DNA of 64,000 bases from Pseudomonas citronellolis (GTDB taxonomy: Bacteria; Pseudomonadota; Gammaproteobacteria; Pseudomonadales; Pseudomonadaceae), in NCBI RefSeq assembly GCF_900112375.1, contig NZ_FOLS01000018.1:62001-126000 (forward strand), read 5' to 3'. Under the pieces are notes generated by a model. The model had not been told where the DNA came from and made no database searches. It saw nothing but the letters and a program-made list of their open reading frames with translations. Made by a program: the position numbers and the translations under genes. Shown here in pieces: positions 48,852-57,627 of the stretch (position 1 is its first letter; each line of letters begins with the position of its first letter).

Positions 48852-49421
48852 ATGTTCAGACCGTCACCCATCACCCTGCAGCGCGGTGCGCTGCGCCTGG
48901 AGCCCATGGTCGAGGCCGACGTGCCGGACCTGGTGGCGCTGGCCGAGGCCAACCGCGAGGCGCTGAGGTTCATGAGCGCGCCGCAGCGCCCGGACTGGTA
49001 CCGCAACAGCCTCTCCGAGCAGCGCGAGGGCCGCGCCCTGCCGCTGGTGGTGCGCCTGGGCAACCAACTGGTGGGCACTACCCGCTTCATGGACTTCCTC
49101 CCGGCGCTGCCGGCCTGCGAGATCGGCGGCACCTGGCTGGACGCGGCGCAGCACGGCACCGGGCTGAACGCCAGCATCAAGTACCTGATGCTGCGCCAGG
49201 CCTTCGACAACTGGAAGATGGTCCGCGTGCAGCTGAAGACCGCCGCCAGCAACCTGCGCTCGCAGCGCGCCATCGAGAAGCTCGGCGCGGTGCGCGAGGG
49301 CGTGCTGCGCAACCACCGGCGCCTGGCCGGCGGGCGCCTGGACGACAGCGTTCTCTACAGCATCACCGACCTGGAGTGGCCGCAGGTGAAGGCCGCCCTG
49401 GAAGCCGGCTTCATCGGCTGA
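48852..49421 (+). CDS. GNAT-family acetyltransferase (RimJ/RimL-like)
   Basis: This 189-residue acetyltransferase has the GNAT fold (about 10-175) with an acetyl-CoA loop near QHGTGLNASIKYLML and ASNLRSQRAIEKLGAVREG, typical of RimJ/RimL-type enzymes that modify N-terminal or small-molecule amines. GAGGAGG precedes the ATG. It is divergent from the hybrid kinase and 9 bp before the AraC gene. Confidence 0.88.
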   Translation: MFRPSPITLQRGALRLEPMVEADVPDLVALAEANREALRFMSAPQRPDWYRNSLSEQREGRALPLVVRLGNQLVGTTRFMDFLPALPACEIGGTWLDAAQHGTGLNASIKYLMLRQAFDNWKMVRVQLKTAASNLRSQRAIEKLGAVREGVLRNHRRLAGGRLDDSVLYSITDLEWPQVKAALEAGFIG

Positions 49422-49430
49422 GGCCCCGGC

Positions 49431-50291
49431 ATGCCCCTCGATAGCGCCCATGGCGAGCAGACGCGCTTCTGGCGGGCCCAGGAACTGGGCGGCCTGGAGC
49501 TGCTGCACGCGCGCTTCATCGAGCAGCGCTTCGCCCCCCATGTCCACGAAGGTTTCGCCCTGGTGCTGATCGAGCAGGGCGCCCAGCGCTTCCGCCACCG
49601 TGGCGCCGAGCACCTGGCGCCCAGCGGTAGCCTGGTGCTGATCAATCCCGATGAGGTCCACACCGGCTCCAAGGCCCATGAGGCGGGCTGGCTGTACCGT
49701 GGTTTCTATCCGGAGATCGGGCAGGTCGGCAGCGTGCTCGACGAGCTGGAGCTGGGTGGCCGCGGCCTGCCGACCTTCGACGCCAGCGTGTTGCACGATC
49801 CCGAGTTGAGCCGGGCCTTCCTGCACGTGCACCGCTTGCTGGAGTCCAACGCCAGCAGCCTGGAGCGCCAGACCTGCTGGCGCGAGGCGCTGCTGTTGCT
49901 GTTCCAGCGCCACGCGCGGGTGCCCGAGGCGCGCCCGGCCGGCCAGGAACCGCAGGCGGTGGCCCGTGCCCGCGAGCTGCTGGCGGCCCGGCTGGTCGAG
50001 CCGCCGTCGCTGGAAGAACTGGCGGCGGCGGTGAACCTGTCGCCGTTCCATTTCGCCCGGGTGTTCCGCAAGGCCACCGGCCTGCCGCCCCACGCCTGGA
50101 TCAAGCAACGCCGCCTGGAACAGGCCCGCGCCCTGCTCAAGGGCGGCTGCGCGCCGGCCTCGGTGGCGGCGCAACTGGGCTACGCCGACCAGAGCCACCT
50201 GAGCCGCCAGTTCAAGCAGGCCTACGGCGTGGCGCCGGGGGAATACCGCCTGGCCTGCGGACGCTCCGGCCTGCCACCCGGCAACCTGTAG
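49431..50291 (+). CDS. AraC-family transcriptional regulator
   Basis: This 286-residue regulator has an N-terminal cupin ligand domain (about 25-160, PHVHEGFALVLIEQG) and a C-terminal AraC domain with two helix-turn-helices (about 180-280; SPFHFARVFRKATG and ADQSHLSRQFKQAYGVAPGEY). It follows the GNAT gene by 9 bp, likely co-transcribed. Its stop overlaps the first REP unit of the tandem array. Confidence 0.88.
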   Translation: MPLDSAHGEQTRFWRAQELGGLELLHARFIEQRFAPHVHEGFALVLIEQGAQRFRHRGAEHLAPSGSLVLINPDEVHTGSKAHEAGWLYRGFYPEIGQVGSVLDELELGGRGLPTFDASVLHDPELSRAFLHVHRLLESNASSLERQTCWREALLLLFQRHARVPEARPAGQEPQAVARARELLAARLVEPPSLEELAAAVNLSPFHFARVFRKATGLPPHAWIKQRRLEQARALLKGGCAPASVAAQLGYADQSHLSRQFKQAYGVAPGEYRLACGRSGLPPGNL

Positions 50292-50880
50292 GAGCGGGCC
50301 CTGCCCGCGATTTCGCGCGCAGGGCGCGCTCCTACATGGGATGGTGCGGGTGGGGCGGCGTAGGAGCGGATCTTATCCGCGAATCGCGCCGGGGGTTCCG
50401 GCTATCGCGGACAAGGTCCGCTCCTACGGGGGAGGAATACCGTGCAACCTGTAGGAGCGGGCCCTGCCCGCGAAATCGCGCGCAGGGCGCGCTCCTACAT
50501 GGAATGGTGCGGGTGGGGCGGCGTAGGAGCGGACCTTATCCGCGAATCGCGCCGGTGGTTCCGGCTATCGCGGACAAGGTCCGCTCCTACGGGGGGAGGA
50601 ATACCGTGCAACCTGTAGGAGCGGGCCCTGCCCGCGATTTCGCGCGCAGGGCGCGCTCCTACATGGAATGGCGTGGGTGGGGCGGCGTAGGAGCGGATCT
50701 TATCCGCGAATCGCGCCGGGGGTTCCGGCTATCGCGGACAAGGTCCGCTCGGGGGAGGAATACCGTGCAACCTGTAGGAGCGGGCCCTGCCCGCGATTCG
50801 CGCGCAGGGCGCGCTCCTACAAGGGAACACCGCGGGTGGGGCGGCGTAGGAGCGGATCTCATCCGCGATTTCGCCCCGGC
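50288..50880. repeat. Tandem array of composite REP units (3.6 copies, about 162-bp period)
   Basis: Units start at 50288, 50451, 50615 and 50774 (periods 163, 164 and 159). Each is a type B hairpin, a GGTGCGGGTGGGGCGGC-like spacer, a type C hairpin, and GGGGGAGGAATACCGTGC. The third copy lacks part of its last arm and the fourth stops in the type C unit. From 50881 to 51023 nothing is recognised apart from the promoter region of the next gene. Confidence 0.93.
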
Positions 50881-51023
50881 CTGTCCGGTCATGCGAGAGG
50901 CAATTCGGAATTTTTGCCCGTGGATGTGGCCAGAGGCATCGCAGTTGCAGTCAAATCTGCGACGGACGCCGCGGCGTCCTCCCGGCCCGCTTTCGGGGTC
51001 GCCTGACCAGGTACACACGGACG

Positions 51024-52898
51024 ATGAGCCAACACTCGCAATTCGCCCTGCTGGGCACCCGGCGCTTTTTGCCGTTCTTCATCACCCAGCTGCTCGGCGC
51101 CTTCAACGACAACATCTTCAAGCAGTCGCTGATCCTGGCGATCCTCTACCACCTGAGCATCGGCGGTGACCGCAACCTGCTGGTCAACCTCTGCGCCCTG
51201 CTGTTCATCCTGCCGTTCTTCCTGTTCTCCGCCCTGGGCGGGCAGTTCGGCGAGAAGTTCAACAAGGACGCGCTGATGCGCGCCCTGAAGCTGGCCGAGG
51301 TGGTCATCATGCTGGTCGGCGCCGCGGGCTTCCTGCTCGGCAGCCTGCCGCTGCTGTTCCTCGCGCTGTTCGCCATGGGCACCCACTCGGCGCTGTTCGG
51401 CCCGGTGAAGTACTCGATTCTGCCGCAGCACCTGCGCGACGACGAACTGGTCGGCGGCAACGCCCTGGTGGAGATGGGCACCTTCCTGGCCATCCTCGCC
51501 GGCACCATCGGCGCCGGCGTGCTGATGTCGCGCCAGGCCTACGCCCCGGCGGTGGGAATCGCCGTGGTGCTGGTGGCTATCTGCGGCTTCCTGGCCAGCC
51601 GCGGCATTCCCCGCGCCGCCGCCGCGCTGCCGCAACTGCAGCTGGACTGGAACATCTTCAAGCAGTCCTGGGCCATCCTGCGCCTGGGCCTCGGCCAGCG
51701 CCCGGCGGTGTCGCGCTCGCTGGTGGGCAACTCCTGGTTCTGGTTCCTCGGCGCCGTCTACCTGACGCAGATCCCCACCTACGCCAAGGAGCTGCTGCAC
51801 GGCGACGAGAGCGTGGTGACGCTGATCCTCACCGTGTTCTCGGTAGGCATCGCCCTGGGCTCGATGCTCTGCGAGAAGCTTTCGGGCAAGAAGGTGGAGA
51901 TCGGCCTGGTGCCCTTCGGCTCCATCGGCCTGAGCCTGTTCGGCATCCTGCTGTGGTGGCACAGCGGCGGCTTCCCCGTCGGCGCCGCGCCGTTCACCTG
52001 GCTGGAGGTCCTGGAGCACCCGCAGAGCTGGGCGGTGCTCGGCGACATCCTCGGCATCGGCATCTTCGGCGGCTTCTACATAGTGCCGCTGTACGCCCTG
52101 ATCCAGGCGCGCACCGAGGAGGACAAGCGGGCCCGGGTGATTGCCGCGAACAACATCCTCAACGCGCTGTTCATGGTGGTCGCCGCCGTCGTCTCGATCC
52201 TGCTGCTGTCGGTGGCCAAGCTGAGCATCCCGCAGCTGTTCCTGGTGCTGTCGCTGATGAACGTCGCGGTGAACGTGTACATCTTCAAGATCGTGCCCGA
52301 GTTCACCATGCGCTTCCTGGTCTGGCTGCTCAGCCACTCCATGTACCGCGTCGACCACCAGAACCTCGAGGCCATCCCCGACGAGGGCCCGGTGGTGCTG
52401 GTGTGCAACCACGTGTCCTTCGTCGACGCGCTGCTCATCGCCGGCTCCATCCGCCGCCCGGTGCGCTTCGTGATGTACTACAAGATCTTCCGCCTGCCGG
52501 TGCTCAACTTCATCTTCCGCACCGCCGGCGCCGTGCCCATCGCCGCGCGCCACGAGGACGAGCGCATCTACGAGGAGGCCTTCCGCCGCGTGGCGCAGTA
52601 CCTGAAGGACGGCGAGGTGGTGTGCATCTTCCCCGAGGGCAAGCTGACCGCCGACGGCGAGATGAACGAGTTCCGCGGCGGGGTGGAGCGGATCATCGAG
52701 GAAACCCCGGTGCCGGTGATCCCCATGGCGCTGCAGGGCCTGTGGGGCAGCTTCTTCAGCCGCGACCCGGACAAGGGCTTCTTCCGCCGCTTCTGGTCGC
52801 GCGTGCGCCTGGTGGCGGGGCAGCCGCTGCCGCCGCAGGAGGCTGGGCGCCAATACCTGCAGGCGCAGGTGGCGGACCTGCGCGGCAACGCCCGCTGA
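51024..52898 (+). CDS. MFS transporter-acyltransferase fusion (LplT-PlsC type)
   Basis: This 624-residue protein has an MFS domain of about 12 helices (about 10-410), like the lysophospholipid flippase LplT, and a C-terminal PlsC acyltransferase (about 425-620). The acyltransferase has the catalytic NHVSFVDALL (H-x4-D) and FPEGKLTADG motifs. The pairing suggests flipping and re-acylation of lysophospholipids. It lacks the AMP-binding domain of E. coli Aas. Followed by a strong terminator. Confidence 0.9.
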   Translation: MSQHSQFALLGTRRFLPFFITQLLGAFNDNIFKQSLILAILYHLSIGGDRNLLVNLCALLFILPFFLFSALGGQFGEKFNKDALMRALKLAEVVIMLVGAAGFLLGSLPLLFLALFAMGTHSALFGPVKYSILPQHLRDDELVGGNALVEMGTFLAILAGTIGAGVLMSRQAYAPAVGIAVVLVAICGFLASRGIPRAAAALPQLQLDWNIFKQSWAILRLGLGQRPAVSRSLVGNSWFWFLGAVYLTQIPTYAKELLHGDESVVTLILTVFSVGIALGSMLCEKLSGKKVEIGLVPFGSIGLSLFGILLWWHSGGFPVGAAPFTWLEVLEHPQSWAVLGDILGIGIFGGFYIVPLYALIQARTEEDKRARVIAANNILNALFMVVAAVVSILLLSVAKLSIPQLFLVLSLMNVAVNVYIFKIVPEFTMRFLVWLLSHSMYRVDHQNLEAIPDEGPVVLVCNHVSFVDALLIAGSIRRPVRFVMYYKIFRLPVLNFIFRTAGAVPIAARHEDERIYEEAFRRVAQYLKDGEVVCIFPEGKLTADGEMNEFRGGVERIIEETPVPVIPMALQGLWGSFFSRDPDKGFFRRFWSRVRLVAGQPLPPQEAGRQYLQAQVADLRGNAR

Positions 52899-52901
52899 AA
52901 C

Positions 52902-52931
52902 GAAAAAGCCCCGGCAGAGCCGGGGCTTTTT
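52902..52931. terminator. Bidirectional terminator between the acyltransferase fusion and capB
   Basis: AAAAAGCCCCGG-CAGAG-CCGGGGCTTTTT is a perfect stem with A and T runs on both sides, placed between convergent genes. Confidence 0.92.
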
Positions 52932-52947
52932 CACAGGGGCGCGAGGT

Positions 52948-53157
52948 TCAGATGACCTGAACTTCGTCCGCCTGCAGGCCTTTCTGGCCTTCTACAACGA
53001 TGAAGGAGACCTTCTGGCCTTCCTGCAGCGACTTGAAGCCATTGCCCTGGATGGAACGGAAGTGAACGAACAGGTCGCCACCGTTTTCCTGGGTGATGAA
53101 GCCAAAGCCCTTGGCATCGTTGAACCATTTGACGGTGCCGGTCTGACGATTCGACAT
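52948..53157 (-). CDS. capB: Cold-shock protein CapB (CspA family)
   Basis: This 69-residue single OB-fold RNA chaperone has RNP1 KGFGFI (16-21) and RNP2 LFVHF (29-33), with the usual [16 protein letters not shown] start. It melts mRNA structure during cold and growth transitions. A complementary sequence upstream could hide its ribosome site. Position matches capB (PA3266) in P. aeruginosa. Confidence 0.95.
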   Translation of the reverse strand: MSNRQTGTVKWFNDAKGFGFITQENGGDLFVHFRSIQGNGFKSLQEGQKVSFIVVEGQKGLQADEVQVI

Positions 53158-53163
53158 GGAATT

Positions 53164-53226
53164 ACACCTTGAACGTTGTGGTTTGCTGCACGGCGTTACC
53201 GCCGCCTGTTCTGAGTTGCAAGGTGT
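53164..53226 (-). promoter_or_regulatory. capB leader with ribosome-site-sequestering repeat
   Basis: On the mRNA, ACACCTTG (53226 back to 53219) is an exact complement of CAAGGTGT (53171 back to 53164), which contains the AAGGTG ribosome site seven bases before the ATG. Pairing would block translation, as in structured cspA leaders. Folding has not been computed. Confidence 0.45.
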
Positions 53227-53348
53227 GGGCCGGGCCGAACGAAGAGCGTCGCCGCCTTCAGGTCATCAGCCGTGACGATCCTGGCAAGCACAGTTGCCGC
53301 AGCATACCGGGACTTTTCCGGGAAAGCGACAGGACGGACATGCCGATT

Positions 53349-53663
53349 TCAATGGCTTAACTTCAGCCCGACCAGGCCGCAGAGGATCAGCGCGATGCTG
53401 AGCAGGCGCAGCGGGGCGACGGATTCGCCGAACAGCAGGATGCCGAGGGTCACCGTGCCCAGCGCGCCGATGCCGGTCCAGATGGCGTAGGCGGTGCCCA
53501 GCGGCAGGTGTTTCATGGCAAGGCCGAGCAGGCCGATGCTGGCGGCCATGGCCAGCGCGGTCAGCACGCTGGGCCACAGGCGGGTGAAACCTTCGGTGTA
53601 TTTCAGACCGACGGCCCAGGCCACTTCGAACAGGCCGGCGAGGAAAAGGATGAACCAGGACAT
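53349..53663 (-). CDS. sugE: SMR-family guanidinium exporter (SugE/Gdx)
   Basis: This 104-residue protein has four transmembrane helices and the central Glu13 ([16 protein letters not shown]) of small multidrug-resistance transporters. The KYTEGF and [13 protein letters not shown] segments fit the Gdx branch, which exports guanidinium in exchange for protons. ATG 53663 follows GGAGG; the longer frame to 53756 reads through the riboswitch and should not be used. Confidence 0.92.
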   Translation of the reverse strand: MSWFILFLAGLFEVAWAVGLKYTEGFTRLWPSVLTALAMAASIGLLGLAMKHLPLGTAYAIWTGIGALGTVTLGILLFGESVAPLRLLSIALILCGLVGLKLSH

Positions 53664-53689
53664 GGGAGACCTCCGGGATGACTGATGGG

Positions 53690-53737
53690 CAGGGCCGTCC
53701 CCGTCGGTGCACCTGGCGGTGGTGAGGTCGTCCTCAC
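53690..53737 (-). promoter_or_regulatory. Guanidine-II (mini-ykkC) riboswitch upstream of sugE
   Basis: The RNA strand contains two hairpins with the diagnostic ACGR loops: GTGAGG-ACGA-CCTCAC (53737 to 53722) and a second with a GGG-ACGG-CCC core (about 53703 to 53690). The ribosome site GGAGG follows 15-20 bases later, just before sugE. This is the class that turns on guanidine exporters in proteobacteria. A covariance-model score is lacking. Confidence 0.8.
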
Positions 53738-53808
53738 GATGTGCAGTATTTTGCACAATCTGGCCCGGGCGGCAACCTGTGCCGGCGTCGCGCCCGGGCC
53801 GGCAGGTT

Positions 53809-54753
53809 TCAGGAGGTCTGTTCGGGCTTGTCCGTCAGGCGGCGGAACCAGCTCGACAGGGTGGCCCCGGAGATGTTGTGCCAGACGCTGAACAACGCGC
53901 TGGGCACCGCCGCCAGCGGCGAGAAGTGCGCGCTGGCCAGGGCCGCGCCAAGCCCGGAGTTCTGCATGCCGACTTCCAGGGCCAGCGACTTGCGCTGCGC
54001 CAGGGGCAGGCCGAAGACGCGCCCGGCGAGGTAGCCGAGGAGGAAGCCGAAGCTGTTGTGCAGGATCACCACGGCCATGATCAGCAGGCCGGACTCGGCG
54101 ATCTTCGCCTGGCTGGCCGCCACCACCGCCGCGACTATCACCACGATGCACACTACCGAGACCAGCGGCAGCACTTCCACCACCTTGCCCACCCGTGCGC
54201 CGAACAGGCGCTGGGCGACCACGCCGAGGGCGATGGGCAGCAGCACCACTTGGAGGATCGACCAGAACAGCTCGGCAAAGGACACCGGCAGCCAGGCCGA
54301 GGCCAGCAGCCAGATCAGCGCCGGGGTCAGCCGCGGGGCGAGTAGGGTGGTCACCGCGGCGATAGCCACCGACAGCGCCAGGTCGCCGCGAGCCAGCCAG
54401 GTCATGACGTTGGAGGCGGTGCCGCTGGGGCAGCAGCCGACCAGGATCACGCCCACGGCGATCTCCGGCGGCAGGTGCAGCAGCTGGCACAGCAGCCAGG
54501 CCACGCCGGGCATGATGACGAAGTGGGCGACCACGCCCAGGCACACGCGCCAGGGGTGGCGCGCCACTTCGGCGAAGTCTTCCAGCTTCAGCGTCAGGCC
54601 CATGCCGAACATGACGATGCCGAGCATCGGCACGATCGCCGGCGCCAGCGGGCGGAACCACTGCGGCGCGAGGAAGGCCAGCACGGCGAACAGCAGTACC
54701 CAGAGGGCGAAGGTGTTGCCGACGAAGCGGCTCAGCAAGGCGATGGCGCGCAT
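53809..54753 (-). CDS. SBF-family (bile acid:sodium symporter-like) transporter
   Basis: This 314-residue inner-membrane protein has about ten helices and the SBF motifs [13 protein letters not shown] and [20 protein letters not shown]. Bacterial members carry organic acids with sodium; the substrate here is unknown. It lies upstream of sugE on the same strand, separated by the riboswitch region, and is followed in reverse by the MITE-like element. Confidence 0.88.
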   Translation of the reverse strand: MRAIALLSRFVGNTFALWVLLFAVLAFLAPQWFRPLAPAIVPMLGIVMFGMGLTLKLEDFAEVARHPWRVCLGVVAHFVIMPGVAWLLCQLLHLPPEIAVGVILVGCCPSGTASNVMTWLARGDLALSVAIAAVTTLLAPRLTPALIWLLASAWLPVSFAELFWSILQVVLLPIALGVVAQRLFGARVGKVVEVLPLVSVVCIVVIVAAVVAASQAKIAESGLLIMAVVILHNSFGFLLGYLAGRVFGLPLAQRKSLALEVGMQNSGLGAALASAHFSPLAAVPSALFSVWHNISGATLSSWFRRLTDKPEQTS

Positions 54754-54811
54754 GGACGGTGATCCTTGTCGTTATTGTCGGGCCGGCGCCATGTGGGGCG
54801 CCGACCTTCTG

Positions 54812-55025
54812 AAGAACCTGTTCACGATCTCGCGAGCTAGAGCAGAACAAGGCGCAACGACCAACGGGAGTAACAGCCGAAGGCTGGCCCGAAGGGCGAG
54901 CGCAGCGAGTCAAACAGGCGAGGGAGGCACCGGGCTCGCGTTCGAGTTTAGTCCGCTAAATGAGCATCACTCGCCTGTTTTCAACGCAGTTATGCCGACG
55001 CGCAGCAGATCGTGGGCTGGTTCTT
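54812..55025. mobile_element. MITE-like element with 19-bp imperfect terminal inverted repeats
   Basis: AAGAACCTGTTCACGATCT (54812-54830) and AGATCGTGGGCTGGTTCTT (55007-55025) match as inverted repeats at 16 of 19 positions and bound a 214-bp non-coding segment. Inside is a second inverted pair, AAACAGGCGAG (54912-54922) and CTCGCCTGTTT (54970-54980). The right end contributes the TTA that is the rdgC stop. No transposase is encoded, so it would be non-autonomous. A target duplication is not clear. Confidence 0.65.
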
Positions 55026-55944
55026 AGATGCCCTGGGGGATTTCCTCGCCGCCCAGCGCCTCGAACAGCGCCGGCAGGAACTGGCCGAAGGTCAGCATCA
55101 TCAGGATGAAGCTGGCGTCGAGCTGGCCGAGGGCGTCGTCGCCGCCGTCCTTCTCGGCCTGCTCCTGCAGCAGTTCCTCGAAGCGCAGGCGCTTGATCGC
55201 CAGCTTGTCGTCGAGCACGAAGCTGAGCTTGTCCGACCAGGCCAGCGCCAGCTGGGTGACCAGCTTGCCGGAGGACAGGTGCAGCTGGATCTCGTCGCTG
55301 GTCAGGTCCTGGCGCTTGCAGCGCACCACGCCGCCGTCCTCGTGGGTGTCGCGCAACTCGCACTCGTCCAGCACGAAGAAGTCGCCGGCGGCTTCCTGGG
55401 TCTTCACCCAGTCGGTGAGGGTGGCGCTGGGCGCGACCTTGACGCTGAGCGGGCGCACCGGCAGCGAGCCGAGGGCCTCGCGCAGGGTGGAGAGCAGGTC
55501 CTCGGCCTTCTTCGCGCTGGCGGTATCGACCAGGATCAGGCCCAGCTCCGGGGCGATCGCCGCGAAGGTCGAGGAGCGGCGGATGAAGGCGCGCGGCAGC
55601 AGGCTCTGGACGATCTCGTCCTTGAGCTGGTCGCGTTCCTTCTTGTAGACCTTGCGCATCTGCGCGGTCTCGATCTCGTCCACCTTGTCCTTCAGCGCAT
55701 CGCGCACCACGCTGCCGGGGAGGATGCGTTCCTCCTTGCGCGCGCTGATCAGGTAGAAGCCCTGGCTGACGTGGGCCAGGGGGGCGTCGGGGCCCTTGCC
55801 GAAGGGCGCGGTGAAGCCGTAGGTGGTCAGTTCCTGGCTGGCGCAGGGGCGCGCCGGCTTGCTGGCCAGGGCTTTCTCGAGGGCATCGGCATCGATCTGC
55901 AGATCCTGGGTGAGGCGGTAGACGAGCAGGTTACGGAACCACAT
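55024..55944 (-). CDS. rdgC: Recombination-associated protein RdgC
   Basis: RdgC is a ring-shaped DNA-binding protein that inhibits RecA-mediated strand exchange. The 306-residue length is that of P. aeruginosa RdgC, beginning [11 protein letters not shown]; a longer frame to 56064 is not family-like. It ends ...GGEEIPQGI with the stop codon inside the terminal repeat of the adjacent MITE-like element. Confidence 0.94.
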   Translation of the reverse strand: MWFRNLLVYRLTQDLQIDADALEKALASKPARPCASQELTTYGFTAPFGKGPDAPLAHVSQGFYLISARKEERILPGSVVRDALKDKVDEIETAQMRKVYKKERDQLKDEIVQSLLPRAFIRRSSTFAAIAPELGLILVDTASAKKAEDLLSTLREALGSLPVRPLSVKVAPSATLTDWVKTQEAAGDFFVLDECELRDTHEDGGVVRCKRQDLTSDEIQLHLSSGKLVTQLALAWSDKLSFVLDDKLAIKRLRFEELLQEQAEKDGGDDALGQLDASFILMMLTFGQFLPALFEALGGEEIPQGI

Positions 55945-56122
55945 GAGGGTCAAACTCCCGGACACAAAGGACTGCATTATTCCCACAGCGGCGGTCCAGG
56001 CCAAGCCCATGGCGTTTCGCCGGCGTTTTCCTAAGCCTTTGGAACGGCAGAAAAAATTTTTCACGCGGGGGCTTGCCAGGGTGCGAATGCCTCCGTAGAA
56101 TGCGCCCCACTTCGAGAGTGAA

Positions 56123-56198
56123 GGGTGATTAGCTCAGCTGGGAGAGCATCTGCCTTACAAGCAGAGGGTCGGCGGTTCGATCCCGTCATCACCCACCA
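56123..56198 (+). tRNA. tRNA-Val (anticodon TAC)
   Basis: A 76-nt tRNA: acceptor GGGTGAT pairs with ATCACCC, with A73 and encoded CCA. Anticodon loop CTTACAA gives TAC, and the T-arm GGCGGTTCGATCCCGTC is canonical. Confidence 0.97.
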
Positions 56199-56213
56199 AA
56201 CTCGAGGTCCGAC

Positions 56214-56290
56214 GCAGCGGTAGTTCAGTCGGTTAGAATACCGGCCTGTCACGCCGGGGGTCGCGGGTTCGAGTCCCGTCCGCTGCGCCA
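56214..56290 (+). tRNA. tRNA-Asp (anticodon GTC)
   Basis: A 77-nt tRNA: acceptor GCAGCGG pairs with CCGCTGC, with G73 and encoded CCA. Anticodon loop CTGTCAC gives GTC. It lies 15 bp after tRNA-Val, so both are one transcript. Confidence 0.97.
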
Positions 56291-56296
56291 TATTCC

Positions 56297-56335
56297 AAGC
56301 CCTCAGGCAGAAATGCCTGGGGGCTTTGTCTTTTC
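56297..56335 (+). terminator. Terminator after the tRNA-Val/tRNA-Asp pair
   Basis: GCCCTCAGGC-AGAAAT-GCCTGGGGGC, with one bulge or wobble, is followed by TTTGTCTTTT. Confidence 0.82.
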
Positions 56336-56521
56336 CGGCTCCGGAAAAGGCCCGCGTGCGACGCCGTTCGCAACGCCTATCCTGTTAATTTTTCTATAAG
56401 TTTGCCGTGGGAACTTATCCCCCGGCAGTGGTTCCTATTGCCCATAGCCATTGGCCGCGGCGCCCTGATAAGCTCGCGGTTTCATCGAAATGCCAGCATG
56501 GCAATCAGACAAGGAATCAGC

Positions 56522-57259
56522 ATGAAACAACATCGGTTGGCGGCAGCGATCGCACTGGTCGGCCTGGTTCTCGCGGGCTGCGATCAGCAGGCTGCCAATG
56601 TGGAGCTCAAGACGTCGGCGCAGAAGGCTTCCTACGGCATCGGCCTGAACATGGGCAAGAGCCTGGCCCAGGAAGGCATGAACGATCTGGACTCCAAGGC
56701 CGTCGCCCAGGGCATCGAAGATGCCATCGGCAAGAAGCCGCAGCGCGTCACCGATGAAGAGCTGACCCAGGCGTTCACCGACCTGCAGAAGCGTTCCGAG
56801 GAGCGCATGGCCAAGCTGAGCGAGGAAACCCTCAAGGCCGGCAAGAAGTTCCTCGAGGACAACGGCAAGCGCGAAGGCGTGGTCACCACCAAGTCCGGCC
56901 TGCAGTACGAAGTGGTGAAGAAGGCCGACGGCCCGCAGCCCAAGGCCACCGACGTGGTCACCGTGCACTACGAGGGCAAGCTGACCGACGGCACCGTGTT
57001 CGACAGCTCCATCCAGCGCGGCAGCCCCATCGACCTGCCGGTCAACGGCGTGATCCCGGGCTGGGTCGAAGCCCTGCAACTGATGCACGTGGGCGAGAAG
57101 ATCAAGCTGTTCATCCCCAGCGAACTGGCCTACGGCTCGCAGAGCCCGAGCCCGACCATTCCGGCCAACTCGGTGCTGGTGTTCGACCTGGAACTGCTGG
57201 GCATCAAGGACGCCAACCAGGCCGGCGGCGAGCAGCCGCAAGCCCCGGCGCAGAACTGA
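56522..57259 (+). CDS. fklB: FKBP-type peptidyl-prolyl isomerase lipoprotein (FklB/Mip-like)
   Basis: This 245-residue isomerase has a lipoprotein signal with lipidation Cys20 (LVLAGC), an N-terminal helical dimerisation domain (about 30-115, FKBP_N) and a C-terminal FKBP domain (about 125-225) with VHYEGKLTDGTVFDSS and the PSELAYG and IPANSVLVFDLELL motifs. It catalyses proline isomerisation in the periplasm. ATG 56522 follows AAGGA; the frame extends to 56402 but lacks a family-like sequence there. Confidence 0.94.
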   Translation: MKQHRLAAAIALVGLVLAGCDQQAANVELKTSAQKASYGIGLNMGKSLAQEGMNDLDSKAVAQGIEDAIGKKPQRVTDEELTQAFTDLQKRSEERMAKLSEETLKAGKKFLEDNGKREGVVTTKSGLQYEVVKKADGPQPKATDVVTVHYEGKLTDGTVFDSSIQRGSPIDLPVNGVIPGWVEALQLMHVGEKIKLFIPSELAYGSQSPSPTIPANSVLVFDLELLGIKDANQAGGEQPQAPAQN

Positions 57260-57276
57260 GTACATTCGTACCAAGA

Positions 57277-57313
57277 GGACGCCCCGCTCGTGCGGGGCGT
57301 TCCTGTTTCTGCA
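57277..57313 (+). terminator. Terminator after fklB
   Basis: ACGCCCCGC-TCGT-GCGGGGCGT forms a 9-bp stem followed by TCCTGTTTCT, about 20 bp past the stop. Confidence 0.82.
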
Positions 57314-57627
57314 GGAAGATGGCGCTGCCCCGCGGCTGACCAGCCGGTCGGAAAGGGCGTAGTCTGGTGCGGGATGTTACCCTTATGCACATATATGTCG
57401 CAGCCGTGGTTACGGCCGGTGCTTGACAGCGAAGGGTGATATCGAATAGCCGCAACTGTATGATTTTTATAAGGTTTCCCGAGCTGAACAAAAAATCGCC
57501 GATCTGTCTGTAGGCCGCTGGCGACGGGCTTTCCGGCGCGGAGACCGGATACTTTCAACAGAGTTATCCACAGGAAAGGTGGATAACCCAAACGTCCCCC
57601 GGCGACACCGCCGGGACGAGGTGCCCG
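57314..57627. other. Gap upstream of the YkvA gene with two DnaA-box-like sites
   Basis: A consensus DnaA box TTATCCACA (57564-57572) faces TTATCCACC on the other strand (57578-57586) about 45 bp before the YkvA start. The rest (57314-57560) is moderately AT-rich and shows no gene. Confidence 0.4.

Noticed and set aside
50288-50880. CRISPR array
   Set aside because: Units are about 162 bp with no unique spacers; each is a pair of REP hairpins, and no cas genes are present.
50336-51169. 277-codon frame through the tandem REP array
   Set aside because: Translation of repeated REP units with periodic residues; ends inside the acyltransferase gene in another phase.
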